From: Pseudomonadota bacterium
GTDB lineage: Bacteria; Desulfobacterota; SM23-61
Assembly: GCA_018819135.1 (NCBI GenBank)
Contig: JAHJQK010000098.1
Span: 1 to 63,710, forward strand
Length of the DNA stretch: 63,710 bases
Direction of reading: 5' to 3'
In this document: piece after piece, positions 51,765 through 61,153 of the stretch
How the letters are laid out: each line of letters begins with the position of its first letter
Position numbering within the stretch: position 1 is the first letter of the stretch
Program-made: the position numbers and the translations under genes
Notes under the pieces: model-generated
Told to the model about the DNA's origin: nothing
The model's input: the letters and a program-made list of their open reading frames with translations, nothing else
The model's database searches: none

Positions 51765-53642
51765 TCACGGCTGCCTTTTTAGAAGAGCGTTGTACTGAGC
51801 CACAAGCACCTTATCCTTTTCCGCCAGCTCGTCGTAGAGCTGGAAGCCGCTGCTATTAGCGGCAATTAGCGCCTTATGCCTGTTCAGCAATACATTATGC
51901 GTATTCACCTTCTCGTTGTAATCGTCAATGTCGATCTGAAGCCCCGCGTCGTGCTGCCGCTTGAGTGACTTGAGTTCAGAGGCAATAGGTTTCAGGCGGG
52001 CATTTAGGGTATTAAGCTCGTCAATCACCGGTTGCAGGGTCGATTCCACCATCGACATACGCGAACGGCCAGCCTCAATTTGACCATTTAGGATAGATAG
52101 CTGAGCTTTACGAGGGTCGTAGGTTCTCTGCTTCTTGGACTGCGGCTCGGTCGTAACGCGTATGGGGTCTGTAGGCCTTTCAGATGAAGTCGAGGGAGCC
52201 CTTGGCGAATAGCTGTTCGGGCCATAGCTCGAGCTCGTAGAAGGTACGTTGGAGGAGCCCGAATTCTGGCTTGAGCTGATCACGCTGCTGAGGACAATGG
52301 CGACTATGGCCACTGCCGCTATGCCAATATGCCAGCGATCTACGCTGCGGATCGGCAGCTTCCCAAGGAATCGATACTGGTTACCCCCCATGTCGATCAC
52401 GCGATAGCGCCCGACGGGGAGGATTGGGACAAACAGTGCCACGAAGTAACGCGTCGTTGCGTATGATTGAGTCTCTGGGTCGTAATCTGAGCTGCCGTAC
52501 AGGGTGGACCCAAACCCATTGATTGTGCCTAGCGAAGGTGCGGAAGAGATGGGCTTGAGTTTACCGAATATGCGCTGTTTGCGGGCTGACTCCCGAACCT
52601 GCGTAAGCCCATGCTCAATCCTGATCGCGCCCAACGTATCCTGGGCCAGCTTGAGCGCCTTTTTATGCAGCTCCTCGGAAGCAATGAAATCGTCCGCCCA
52701 AGTGTAGTGGGTTGCGATCCCGCTCAGGCAGAGAGCGGCTTCTTCGCGTGACTGCTGGGCGGCCTCATGGGTGGGAGTTAGGAGTTGGATCACTCCGTCG
52801 AGTGCCGGTTCTACCTCGCCGCGGAAACGCCCAAGTGCTACGTCGCAGACCCCCCTATTGTGCTCTACCGCGTTCTGTTCGCGAACAATCCTGGAACCAC
52901 ATTCCTCGCGAATGGCGTGGCATAACGCTCGGAAGCGCTCAATGGCGGGAAAGGCGATATCTTCCTGAGCCGCCTGGGCCCACGGACCTGTGTTAACAAG
53001 TTGTTCAAGGGCGCCCATAATCAGGCGGATAGCTGGCGTGTCGTTCCGTGCAATAGCATCGCGACCGGCCAAGATAAGCGGTTCTGCTGCCAAGCGAACT
53101 ACATCGCCGCGCAGGGCACTGACCTCTGATGGGAGCGCGGGGGGCTCAAAGCCACCCCGTTCTTCAAAGGCTGAGGCGAGAGCCCAGTAGCCGTCATCGG
53201 AAACGATGTCATGCCATGCTCGCAACGCCTGGACGAATACTGCGGCACCAGAATCGTCCAGACCGGCCTCGAACGCACAGAAAAGGCCATGAAGGGCTTC
53301 GTCATGGCATCGCGCAATTGAATCTAGCGGATCTGGGATAAACTTGGTAGCGAGGGGTGCCATGCCGGCGTTCTCTGGTTGGGGCGGCTGGTGGAACCAG
53401 AGGAGCCTGTCGCTGAGGCGCTGCGTGGGATTCGCTAGTCGGCCTACAGCTGTCCGAATATCCGCCTCAGTTCGAGGAACCTCACCCAAGAGTGGGATGT
53501 CGGCTTCATTCGTGCCCGCAAGACCAAGCGTGCTCGCACGTCTCATGCTAGCCGCGGCCTTGTGAATCTCGGACAGCGTGGCGTTGCCCGACAAGCGCAG
53601 GACCCGATAGGCGTTCGTTCTAAATCCGTCAGGCACGAACAT
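51765..53642 (-). CDS. J-like membrane protein with C-terminal coiled coil
   Basis: A 625-residue protein. The N-terminus (NAYRVLRLSGNATLSEIHKA, EADIRTAVGRLANPTQRLSD) has the helix pattern of a J-domain but no HPD motif. A helical middle is followed by GFGSTLYGSSDYDPETQSYA, TTRYFVALFVPILPVGRYRV and one membrane helix near 436-455 (IGIAAVAIVAIVLSSVI). A Ser/Pro-rich linker and a heptad-rich C-terminal domain follow (VESTLQPVIDELNTLNARLK). AAGGA stands before the ATG. It is the first gene of the operon, so it probably anchors the Hsp70 to the membrane. Confidence 0.75.
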   Translation of the reverse strand: MFVPDGFRTNAYRVLRLSGNATLSEIHKAAASMRRASTLGLAGTNEADIPLLGEVPRTEADIRTAVGRLANPTQRLSDRLLWFHQPPQPENAGMAPLATKFIPDPLDSIARCHDEALHGLFCAFEAGLDDSGAAVFVQALRAWHDIVSDDGYWALASAFEERGGFEPPALPSEVSALRGDVVRLAAEPLILAGRDAIARNDTPAIRLIMGALEQLVNTGPWAQAAQEDIAFPAIERFRALCHAIREECGSRIVREQNAVEHNRGVCDVALGRFRGEVEPALDGVIQLLTPTHEAAQQSREEAALCLSGIATHYTWADDFIASEELHKKALKLAQDTLGAIRIEHGLTQVRESARKQRIFGKLKPISSAPSLGTINGFGSTLYGSSDYDPETQSYATTRYFVALFVPILPVGRYRVIDMGGNQYRFLGKLPIRSVDRWHIGIAAVAIVAIVLSSVISSSQNSGSSNVPSTSSSYGPNSYSPRAPSTSSERPTDPIRVTTEPQSKKQRTYDPRKAQLSILNGQIEAGRSRMSMVESTLQPVIDELNTLNARLKPIASELKSLKRQHDAGLQIDIDDYNEKVNTHNVLLNRHKALIAANSSGFQLYDELAEKDKVLVAQYNALLKRQP

Positions 53643-54172
53643 GGCTTCTTCCTTTATATTTTGGGCACCTAACAGAAATTCGACTGGTCTTTATAAAACC
53701 TTTAGCAAACCTATTTTGAGTCTGCCTATGCCCACCGATTTCCTGCCAATTATTGCACGGATATTAATATTTTCATTTATTCAACCTGACTTCAGTGCTG
53801 GTATTTTTTTTCGTTATCAAGACTTGATAAAACCGATACAAAGCCGGATCCGTTGGTAAGACCATATACTTTTATCTGGAGGCAGTCAAGAGCAAAAGGT
53901 TCCTTCTTTTCAAGCATATTTCGCTGACTTTTGTTTGAAATGCTGCATTGAAGGGGAGAATTAAAAAATCCAGAGTACAGGAAGGAGTCCTCTCTTTTCC
54001 AGGAGAATTCCCCCTTCCGGCCGAGTTTAAATCTTCCAAAAACCTTCACACAAAGAAAGGTCTGAGGATTGATAATCACTGGGAGCTATATGTAACAAGA
54101 AAGGTGGGGCCATTTCTGACCCTGTCCCTGTCCCCTAATTGAAATTAGATTTCAAACTTGGCAAAAGATTCC
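53643..54172. other. 530-base gap upstream of the chaperone operon
   Basis: This AT-rich, non-coding stretch must hold the promoter of the minus-strand chaperone operon. A candidate -10 element (TTATAAAG, coding strand, about 53695) is visible, but no convincing -35, sigma-32 site or CIRCE element was found. The end near 54100-54140 contains CCATTTCTGACCCTGTCCCT and CCTGTCCCCTAATTG. Confidence 0.4.
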
Positions 54173-54841
54173 TTAATTCAAAAGGACCAGTCCGGTCCAG
54201 ATGACATTTTTGGAAGAGGAAAGATGAATGGATAACCCTGCATTTTTCACTGTTCTGATGACGTTAATTCCAACTGCCTCCATGGGGGGTCTTGCACGAA
54301 AGGGATGCCTGCATACCTCCAAAAACTTATCATCAATACATCTATCACAAAGAACGCAACTCCCTCCAATAAAGCCGGCGGCGAGGTATAATCCTTTTTT
54401 GAAGGCTGCCGCTTCAACGGCCTCCACAATTTGGAGAAGCTTAAGCCTGAAAGGACGGTGTAATTCCCTGTTATTTTTCAGGAGGGTAGGATCGATCCTT
54501 CCTTTGCTTTTATCCGTTGAATTAATATCTTTCGCCTTCACTTGAACCAGGAGACACCATTTATATCTTGACAGGATTCCCGCAAAAATTCCCACAGGCA
54601 TGACATAGGGCGGACATGTGAGATAATGGCCATAGCCCGAGCACCTTGGCACTTCACATTTTAATCGGACTCTCTCATCGATTACAACCATTTCGGCAGA
54701 AATAATTCTTGCGGCCGTTGCCCCGTTTTCACGTGCGATATCGATAAGTTCATTAGAATGCTTTACATCGTCTGGTTTCATGGAATATTTCTTTCTTGAG
54801 TTTAGGAAATCCTTCTCATATCGGTATTTGCCGCCGCCCAT
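54173..54841 (-). CDS. DUF2284 metal-binding protein
   Basis: A 222-residue protein. The conserved Cys motifs of DUF2284 are CEVPRCSGYGHYLTCPP (near 78-94) and GGSCVLCDRCIDDKFLEVC (near 154-172), followed by HPFRARPPMEAVGINVIRTV. The motifs suggest one or two metal or Fe-S sites; the function is unknown. Starts at 54841 or 54781 are both possible; neither has a good ribosome-binding site. Next gene on the strand side is a nitroreductase. Confidence 0.82.
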   Translation of the reverse strand: MGGGKYRYEKDFLNSRKKYSMKPDDVKHSNELIDIARENGATAARIISAEMVVIDERVRLKCEVPRCSGYGHYLTCPPYVMPVGIFAGILSRYKWCLLVQVKAKDINSTDKSKGRIDPTLLKNNRELHRPFRLKLLQIVEAVEAAAFKKGLYLAAGFIGGSCVLCDRCIDDKFLEVCRHPFRARPPMEAVGINVIRTVKNAGLSIHLSSSKNVIWTGLVLLN

Positions 54842-54910
54842 ACAAATTTTGAATAATTAGTAATATTAGGGCAACTGCCAAATTTACATTCAATAACAAT
54901 AACCCTGCAC

Positions 54911-55579
54911 TCAGGTTAGGTTTTTCCAGTGGACAACTTTTTCCAGACTCTCGCGGTTACTCCGGAATTGATTGATTATCGCCTGCTTATCTGGATAACC
55001 GATAGAAATGGCTACGAGAATTTTCTTTTCTACAGGGATGGGGACATACTTCCTGATGATATCCGGGTAGTGCACACCGGAATGCTGAATGCATGTGCCG
55101 AGACCCCTCGAAGTAGCGAGAAGACAGATATTTTGGGCGAAACAGCCGCAATCAAAAAGAGAATAATCTCCCAGGCTCGAATCGAGACAGAGAAAAATTA
55201 CCTGAGGAGCGTCGAAAAATTTATGCATGGATAGGCTGAAGGCTTTCCTTTTTTCTTTATCCTGGCGTTCAATGCCCAATAGTCCAAAAAGCCCTTTGCC
55301 GTTCTCCCGCATCCGATTCATGTAGGAATCTTTCCATATTGCGGTGAGTTGGAAATCTGCGCGAGAGGGGGTTCCTTTTGTCCCTTCGGCCAACAATTCA
55401 CGACTTAATTGCTGGATTGTTTCTCCCCCAACGACCCAGCACTCCCACGGCTGAGTGTTGATTGCCGAAGGAGCCCGAATAGCTGCCTGCAAAATTTCCT
55501 CAAGCATGACCTGGGAAAGGGGATCGGGTTTAAATTTGCGGATGCTTTTTCGATTCTCGATTGCTTCCAAGAGTTTCAT
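54911..55579 (-). CDS. nitroreductase family flavoprotein
   Basis: A 222-residue FMN-dependent nitroreductase-fold protein. RKSIRKFKPDPLSQVMLEEI and APSAINTQPWECWVVGG (FMN binding) open the fold. FDCGCFAQNICLLATSRGLG and the terminal ISIGYPDKQAII close it. Such enzymes reduce nitro groups, quinones or enoyl-type substrates; the physiological substrate is not evident. It is 70 bases upstream of the DUF2284 gene on the same strand. Confidence 0.88.
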   Translation of the reverse strand: MKLLEAIENRKSIRKFKPDPLSQVMLEEILQAAIRAPSAINTQPWECWVVGGETIQQLSRELLAEGTKGTPSRADFQLTAIWKDSYMNRMRENGKGLFGLLGIERQDKEKRKAFSLSMHKFFDAPQVIFLCLDSSLGDYSLFDCGCFAQNICLLATSRGLGTCIQHSGVHYPDIIRKYVPIPVEKKILVAISIGYPDKQAIINQFRSNRESLEKVVHWKNLT

Positions 55580-55792
55580 TATGTAGCTCCCTGTCTCCCA
55601 AATGTTGGCCCGATACCCCCGGATGGGTTGAGATTTTTGAACGAGGAAAAATAAATGAATGGGATGATAACAGGGCTGAGAATGCTGTCAAGGAAAATCC
55701 TGGCATAATCCTAACCCTTCAGTCACGGGTGGGTGACCAAGGTCGGAGGAGGAAAGGTTGGGCTGAAGGGGTACTGGGAATCGGCGTCAAAC

Positions 55793-57664
55793 TCAGACGA
55801 GCCTTCCTGCCCGATTCCCCTCATGAATCGCTTCCAGAATTCCCCGAGGGACAGAGCAATCCCCGATGCATTGGATCTCCAAGGCTGCAGATTTCAGGGA
55901 GTCCAACAGGGAATCATCTGCGGCGAAACCAGCCGCGAAAACGAGGGCGGCAAAACTCGCTTCGCTTTCCTGCCCCTTTAGGTCCCGCAGGATGGCCCGG
56001 CCCCCTTCAATCCTGACCACCTCCGTAGAGGTGTGGATGGCCGGCCGCAATTCCAGGAGCCGCTTTAGCAGCAGCTTGCGGGTTCGCGGTTCTACGTCCA
56101 AACCAAGTTCCGGCAGTTTTTCGACGAGGGTAACCTCCTTTCCCCTCATCGCCAGGAATTCAGCAGTCTCGCAGCCCACCATTCCTCCGCCCAGGACCAG
56201 AATCCGTCTTGCGCCCAGGTTCCCGGTGAGGGCCTCCTCGGCAGTGATGCAAAACTCTTTATCCATCCCGGGGATGGAGGGGCAGATGGCCTTTGCGCCC
56301 GTGGCCAGAACCAGCGCGTCCGGCTGCACGTCACGAAGGGTAGAAGCCTCTACTTCGTAGTTGAGAAAAACGGGTATCTTCTCTCTCCAGGTTCTCTGGA
56401 TCAAAAACTCCATGAACTCGCTGATCTCCTCCCTATGCGGGGGAATCGCTGCTACCCTGAGCTTCCCTCCCAGGAAAGCGGTTTTTTCAAAGAGGAGCAC
56501 CTCGTGTCCCCTCTGGTGCAGGGTATAGGCACACTCCATCCCGCCGGGACCCCCTCCGGCAACCAGCACCCGCTTTTTCTTACGCGCCGGAATGAGCGCC
56601 ATTTTCCTTCTTCGGCCCACCTCAGGGTTGACGGTGCACTTCAGCGGCAACTCGAAGATGAGCCTTTTTCCGTGGCAGTAATTGCAGGCCAGGCACTTGC
56701 GAATTTCCGGCAGCCTTCCCTCCCAGGCTTTCCGGGGAAGCCAGGGGTCGGCAATCAGGGCCCGTCCCATGCCGACGAGGTCGGCTTTTCCTTCTTCCAG
56801 TATCGAGTTGGCCAGGACCGGATCATTGATTCTCCCGGCAACTAGGACGGGAATATGGATCAAAGGTTTGAGTTCCTGGGACAAATGCGCAAGGCATCCC
56901 CGGGGCAGAGCCATGGGCTGGATGCTCCACTCCCCGGTTTCCGGCCTCTTTCCGGCAGAGAGGGAGATAAGATCCACGCCCTCCCCCTCGAGGATACGGG
57001 CAATTTTTTTTGTGTCTTCCAGGCTGATCCCCCCGCGAACAAACTCGTCCGCGCTCAATCGGAAAGAGATCGGAAAATCTTCCCCCACGGCCTCCCGCAC
57101 CTTCCGGTAAACCCGGATGGGGAAAGTCATCCTCTTTTCCCAACCGCCGCCGTAGGCATCGGTGCGCTCGTTGGTCAACCCGGAGAGGAATTGCGGAATC
57201 AAGTAGCCGTGAGCCCCGTGGATCTCTACCATTTCGAAGCCTGCACGCCGGGCCCTTTCCGCCGCCCGGCCGAAGGCCTCGATCATATTCTCGATGGCCT
57301 GGTCATTCAAAGTGTTCACCGACTTTTTATCGGCAGCCTGATAACCCGGGTGGGCAATCTGGATCCCGACCCGAGCGCCCCGGGCTTTGATTGTTTCAGC
57401 CAGGTAATTCAGCCCCGAGACATAGTCATCAGAGTAGATCACCAGCCGCGTCCCGCCAAATTCATCGGTGACATAAGCGGCCTGGACGATCACCAAGCCG
57501 GCTCCGCCCTTAGCCACCTCCTCGTAAAAGTCGATGAGCTGGAGAGTTACCTCTCCCGTGGCACTCTGCAGTTTGTTCCCCATCGGCAAGAGAGCGATCC
57601 GGTTCCTTACCTGCAGGCCTTTGATTGTGATGGGGGTAAAAAGTTTCCAATTCTCGTTCTTCAT
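55793..57664 (-). CDS. OYE/2,4-dienoyl-CoA reductase-like flavoprotein
   Basis: A 623-residue enzyme. The start at 57664 (GGAGAGG upstream, MKNENWKLFTPITIKGLQVR) removes a 37-codon extension. An N-terminal FMN TIM barrel (GLVIVQAAYVTDEFGGTRLV, VEIHGAHGYLIPQFLSGLTN) leads to a 4Fe-4S motif in CLACNYCHGK with a later Cys in KCTVNPEVG. The FAD module (VLVAGGGPGGMECAYTLHQR) and NAD(P) module (LVLGGGMVGCETAEFLAMRG) follow. Family members reduce enoyl or dienoyl groups. Confidence 0.92.
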   Translation of the reverse strand: MKNENWKLFTPITIKGLQVRNRIALLPMGNKLQSATGEVTLQLIDFYEEVAKGGAGLVIVQAAYVTDEFGGTRLVIYSDDYVSGLNYLAETIKARGARVGIQIAHPGYQAADKKSVNTLNDQAIENMIEAFGRAAERARRAGFEMVEIHGAHGYLIPQFLSGLTNERTDAYGGGWEKRMTFPIRVYRKVREAVGEDFPISFRLSADEFVRGGISLEDTKKIARILEGEGVDLISLSAGKRPETGEWSIQPMALPRGCLAHLSQELKPLIHIPVLVAGRINDPVLANSILEEGKADLVGMGRALIADPWLPRKAWEGRLPEIRKCLACNYCHGKRLIFELPLKCTVNPEVGRRRKMALIPARKKKRVLVAGGGPGGMECAYTLHQRGHEVLLFEKTAFLGGKLRVAAIPPHREEISEFMEFLIQRTWREKIPVFLNYEVEASTLRDVQPDALVLATGAKAICPSIPGMDKEFCITAEEALTGNLGARRILVLGGGMVGCETAEFLAMRGKEVTLVEKLPELGLDVEPRTRKLLLKRLLELRPAIHTSTEVVRIEGGRAILRDLKGQESEASFAALVFAAGFAADDSLLDSLKSAALEIQCIGDCSVPRGILEAIHEGNRAGRLV

Positions 57665-57771
57665 GCTTCGTGCCTCTCCAGGAAAATCTTTCAGAACCAT
57701 CCCTTGCCGGACGCCCTGCGCCTGGAACACCCATACCTTCCCATGCGGAGGGAGAAGAGGAAGGGGCAGAT

Positions 57772-58788
57772 TCAAAGAAGAATCCTTTCCCCCTCGACGA
57801 TTTTCCTGCCGTCCACTTCCAAAACGGGGTTTTGCAGGACGGCGTCAATATGGACATCGCACTCCACCGTGCCTTTGGGATAAATCTGGTAGGTGTTCTG
57901 GCCGAAGGCGACATGCATGGTGCCATAGCGGCGTTTGTCGTTCAGCACGCGACCGGTATGCTTCAGGTGGTGGTTGGTCCCGACGGAAATTTCGGCCATA
58001 TTGTCGGCATTCTTGACGTTCTCAATGATGGCCCGCAATTTCGCCGCTTCTTCACCCCCCTCGACCTTGACCACCCGGCCGTCCTTGACCGTCACGCGAA
58101 CCGGGGTTTTCGGGCCTTCGGGCCTTTCGCAGATGTTCATGATGGTGCTGTCGAGGATGATCACCCCGTTGGTCGTCCCCTCCGCCGGTCCGGACCATGC
58201 TTCCCCGGCGGGGATGCATCCCGACTCTCCCATCTGGCGGCAGATCCCGGCGGCGACGCGGCAGGGGATATCCTCGATGGAGGCGGTAAAATCCGTCCCG
58301 GCCGGGGTGGTCACGTGGACTCGTTTTCCCTTGTTCATCACCTCCGCCACTTTGCTGGTCACCTCGTAAATCTTCTCGTAGTCGTGGTTGCGCAGGGCAT
58401 CCAGGGCGTCGTCCATCCCGCCGCCGTGCCAACCTCCGATGATGAACATCCTGAGCTTCTTCTCCGATTTCAGCCTGGCCACCTCCGTGGCGTGGACCGA
58501 GTGGCCGGACGTGGGCGTCATGGGGATATACACGTCAGCCGCCTCCAGGGCCTTCAGGGCTACCTTGGATGGCAACTTCTCCAACTCCCTGAAGGAAGGA
58601 GGCGTCACGACAATCGTCGGCTCGGCGTTGAAGAAATAAGCCGCTGAGGCGAAGGCTTCCACCAGGCTGTCATCGGTTTCGGAGTCGGCTAAAATCAGGA
58701 CCTGTTCTCCCTCTTTCAGCCCGACGTAATGTTTCATCACGTGGTGAGCCAGCAGGGTTTCCCGCCCGGCCATACTCATCTTTCCCAT
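57772..58788 (-). CDS. M29-type aminopeptidase/NicX-like metalloenzyme
   Basis: A 338-residue protein. The start at 58788 has AGGAGAG upstream; a longer frame to 59022 is not supported. GLKEGEQVLILADSETDDSL begins the M29-like N-terminal domain. Metal ligand candidates are GTMHVAFGQNTYQI and ECDVHIDAVL (H-x-D), as in 2,5-dihydroxypyridine 5,6-dioxygenase (NicX), which uses the same fold. Classical M29 peptidase activity or a ring-opening/hydrolytic role are both possible. It lies about 105 bases upstream of the OYE-like gene. Confidence 0.75.
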   Translation of the reverse strand: MGKMSMAGRETLLAHHVMKHYVGLKEGEQVLILADSETDDSLVEAFASAAYFFNAEPTIVVTPPSFRELEKLPSKVALKALEAADVYIPMTPTSGHSVHATEVARLKSEKKLRMFIIGGWHGGGMDDALDALRNHDYEKIYEVTSKVAEVMNKGKRVHVTTPAGTDFTASIEDIPCRVAAGICRQMGESGCIPAGEAWSGPAEGTTNGVIILDSTIMNICERPEGPKTPVRVTVKDGRVVKVEGGEEAAKLRAIIENVKNADNMAEISVGTNHHLKHTGRVLNDKRRYGTMHVAFGQNTYQIYPKGTVECDVHIDAVLQNPVLEVDGRKIVEGERILL

Positions 58789-58937
58789 CGTTCTCTCCTT
58801 TTGTCGAATTTTGGATTCTAACCCAAAACATTGAGCCCATAGCCTGTTTCCATCCGGACGAACGCAGGGGTCCCCGAGGGATAGCGGAATTCCCTCGTCC
58901 GTGGCTAAGAGCGCTTTTATTGGCCGCTCCCCCCATA

Positions 58938-59600
58938 TTAATCTTTGGGTTTTTTCAACCCCAGCTCGCTGAAATATTTTTCCGGAACATCTTGGGTCCT
59001 TTTGTAGCAGTACTGATAGCACGGATCCTGGGAATTTTTGGGGCGGTCATAGATCCAGGTCGGGTGCGGCGCTCCTTTTTCTACCCCCATGATGGAGTGC
59101 AAGGCGCAATGCCCGCAATAGTAGGAAACGTCCGTCTGATTCCAGGACTCGGGCAGTTTCTTCTGAAGCTTTCCTAGGTTCATGGGAGGCTGGTCGAGCC
59201 CCTGGCGCAGCATGCGGCCGCCCGTGTTGCAAGGATCGAGCTTGAGCACAAAACGATCCTCTTCCTCCGTCAGGGTCATCCGGGAGTGATGGGCCCGGTG
59301 GATCATGGTTTTGAAGCGGACGGCGTCTTCCGCGATCATCCCCAACATTCTCTCTGCAACCTGGGGCTGGCCAGCGTGACGGAAGCGCATGGCCTTCACC
59401 ATCTCGTCATCCCCATAGCGTTTGCCGATGTAGGTCAAAAGCACCCAGACGAAATCCACCATCAGGTCATGGGCGTGCTTTGCCTCTTGCTCCATCACCT
59501 GGGCGCACTTCCGGGCCTCTTCGACATCCCCCTTGTCCAGGGCCCGGAGGACTTTGTCCAGGTTGGACATGCCCAGCTCTTTTAATTCTTCTTGATCCAC
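58938..59600 (-). CDS. Cys-rich protein, possibly ATC-hydrolase-like
   Basis: A 220-residue soluble protein starting at GTG 59600. The first 110 residues are helical (AKHAHDLMVDFVWVLLTYIG). The second half has KLDPCNTGGRMLRQG, SYYCGHCALHSIMGVEKG and CYQYCYKRTQ. The arrangement recalls L-2-amino-thiazoline-4-carboxylic acid hydrolase-like proteins, but I cannot confirm it. It precedes the M29-like gene on the same strand. Confidence 0.55.
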   Translation of the reverse strand: MDQEELKELGMSNLDKVLRALDKGDVEEARKCAQVMEQEAKHAHDLMVDFVWVLLTYIGKRYGDDEMVKAMRFRHAGQPQVAERMLGMIAEDAVRFKTMIHRAHHSRMTLTEEEDRFVLKLDPCNTGGRMLRQGLDQPPMNLGKLQKKLPESWNQTDVSYYCGHCALHSIMGVEKGAPHPTWIYDRPKNSQDPCYQYCYKRTQDVPEKYFSELGLKKPKD

Positions 59601-59710
59601 GATGACCCCCTTTTAAATTAGATGGGACGCAAATTTTCGCAGGTTCACGCAGATAAATCCCTGAAGGGAGCAGAGTTTTGATGGAACTTTTTACTTTGCC
59701 ATCCCAATTT

Positions 59711-59732
59711 TGATTTTTTACGAGACCATCAA
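59711..59732. repeat. terminal arm of the MITE-like repeat
   Basis: TTTTTACGAGACCATCAA matches the right arm of the elements at 4143-4300 and 6547-6730. A short partner (GATGGAACTTTTTACTTTGCC) lies at 59680. The preceding 59628-59660 carries a CGCAGAT-type repeat. Confidence 0.5.
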
Positions 59733-59734
59733 TT

Positions 59735-61108
59735 CTATTTCAGAAGCCGGACGAGATCCTCGACTGCGCCAATCTTCTCCAGCCCGAAGACTGCCTCTTG
59801 GATCTTTCTGACCTTTTCCTCCCCCACCACATCCCTGGCCAATTTGGAAAACTTGGTCAGAAGTTCTTCCTCGGTGAGGGGGTTGCGCGCATCTCCCTTG
59901 GGGAAATCAACCCGCCCGCTCACCTTGCGGCCATCCTGAAAAGTGACTTGTACGGAGGCCGGGCGCAGGGCGGGCCTCAACCTGTCCATTTCCGGGTCAT
60001 GGATCACTTGCACCCTGCCGGCCAAGTCGTGGATCCGGGGGTCCCGCGTGGCTTTGCCCATCATCTGCTCCAGCCCTACCTCGCCGTATATCAAGGCTGC
60101 GGCCACGCCGTAGGGGAGGCTGAACTGGCAAAGGGTAGGGTCGCTCTCCGGGCTGGTCCGGGTCTGCCCGGGAACCTCGGCGGCGAAATCGTACGTCCGG
60201 ACAACAACTTCCCGGATATCCTCAGGCTTCAGCCCGTACCGGCTTCTCAGGTCGATGGCCACTTCCACTGGGGCATGGATGACCCGGCAGAGGGCAAAAG
60301 GCTTGAAGTAAAGTTCGGCTATGGTGGAGAACGTCTCCAGCCCCTCCGTAATCTTTTCCCATTTCGGCTGGTCGCTGACGATCCGCAAAAATCCTTTGCC
60401 GATTTTGGGATCGCCCTCCAGCGGGGCGGCATTCAGCCCCCGGCTGGCTAGCAGGGCCGACTCGATCCCGGCCTTAGCTGCGGCTCCGCCATGGACCGGC
60501 TTGATCGTGTATCCGCCCCAGAGGTTGTCCCCTGTCGAAATCGGCAGGATAAACCCGGCGATGCCCAGAGCGTTGCAGGTCTGTTCCCTGTCCAACTTGA
60601 GGATTGCGGAGGCCGCCGCCGCCGCTCCCACGGCCCCCGCGGTCCCGGTGGGCTGGAACCCCCGGGAAAGGTGGGAAGGGAAGATTGCTTCCGAGACCCG
60701 GTTGCCCACCTCGTATCCGGCCGTGACCGCGGCGATCAAATCCCGCCCGGTGCTCTGCCGCCACTCCGCCGTCGCCAGGGAAGCGGAGATCGTGCCGCAG
60801 CAGGGGTGATACCCTCCCTTGGTGTAGCCGTCCTGGTATTCCAGGGTTTCCGAGAGGGAACCGTTAGCAAAGGCTGCGCTCCTGGCGGACGTTTTCAGAC
60901 CGAACCCGAGAACGGTGGCCTGCTCTTGGTCCCCCAGCAGCTGGGTGTATCCCAGGATGGCCTGTCCAAAACGCGTCCGCGTGGCCCCCAGGATAATCCC
61001 CAGGTTGTCCAGGATGCACCACTTGATCTTGGACACCACCCCCTGGGGAATGTCTTCGTATCGCAAACCAGCGCAAAAATCGGCCAATTTTTTGGTATAA
61101 GCTTCCAC
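59735..61108 (-). CDS. MmgE/PrpD family protein
   Basis: A 457-residue, full-length MmgE/PrpD protein starting at GTG 61108 (GGAGGGTGAGG upstream). It has WCILDNLGIILGATRTRFGQ, ANGSLSETLEYQDGYTKGGY, FQPTGTAGAVGAAAAASAIL and the terminal QVTFQDGRKVSGRVDFPKGD. The family acts as dehydratases, decarboxylases or lyases on tricarboxylic-type substrates. It is directly upstream of nothing else on its strand but follows the B12-binding subunit gene within 45 bases, so it probably belongs to the mutase operon. Confidence 0.88.
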   Translation of the reverse strand: MEAYTKKLADFCAGLRYEDIPQGVVSKIKWCILDNLGIILGATRTRFGQAILGYTQLLGDQEQATVLGFGLKTSARSAAFANGSLSETLEYQDGYTKGGYHPCCGTISASLATAEWRQSTGRDLIAAVTAGYEVGNRVSEAIFPSHLSRGFQPTGTAGAVGAAAAASAILKLDREQTCNALGIAGFILPISTGDNLWGGYTIKPVHGGAAAKAGIESALLASRGLNAAPLEGDPKIGKGFLRIVSDQPKWEKITEGLETFSTIAELYFKPFALCRVIHAPVEVAIDLRSRYGLKPEDIREVVVRTYDFAAEVPGQTRTSPESDPTLCQFSLPYGVAAALIYGEVGLEQMMGKATRDPRIHDLAGRVQVIHDPEMDRLRPALRPASVQVTFQDGRKVSGRVDFPKGDARNPLTEEELLTKFSKLARDVVGEEKVRKIQEAVFGLEKIGAVEDLVRLLK

Positions 61109-61153
61109 TGCCCCTCACCCTCCGTCGCCCGCGAATACCCAGCAGGAACAAGG

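Noticed and set aside
56855..57883. 342-codon plus-strand frame opposite the OYE-like gene
   Set aside because: It is a shadow of a well-supported gene, with no family features.
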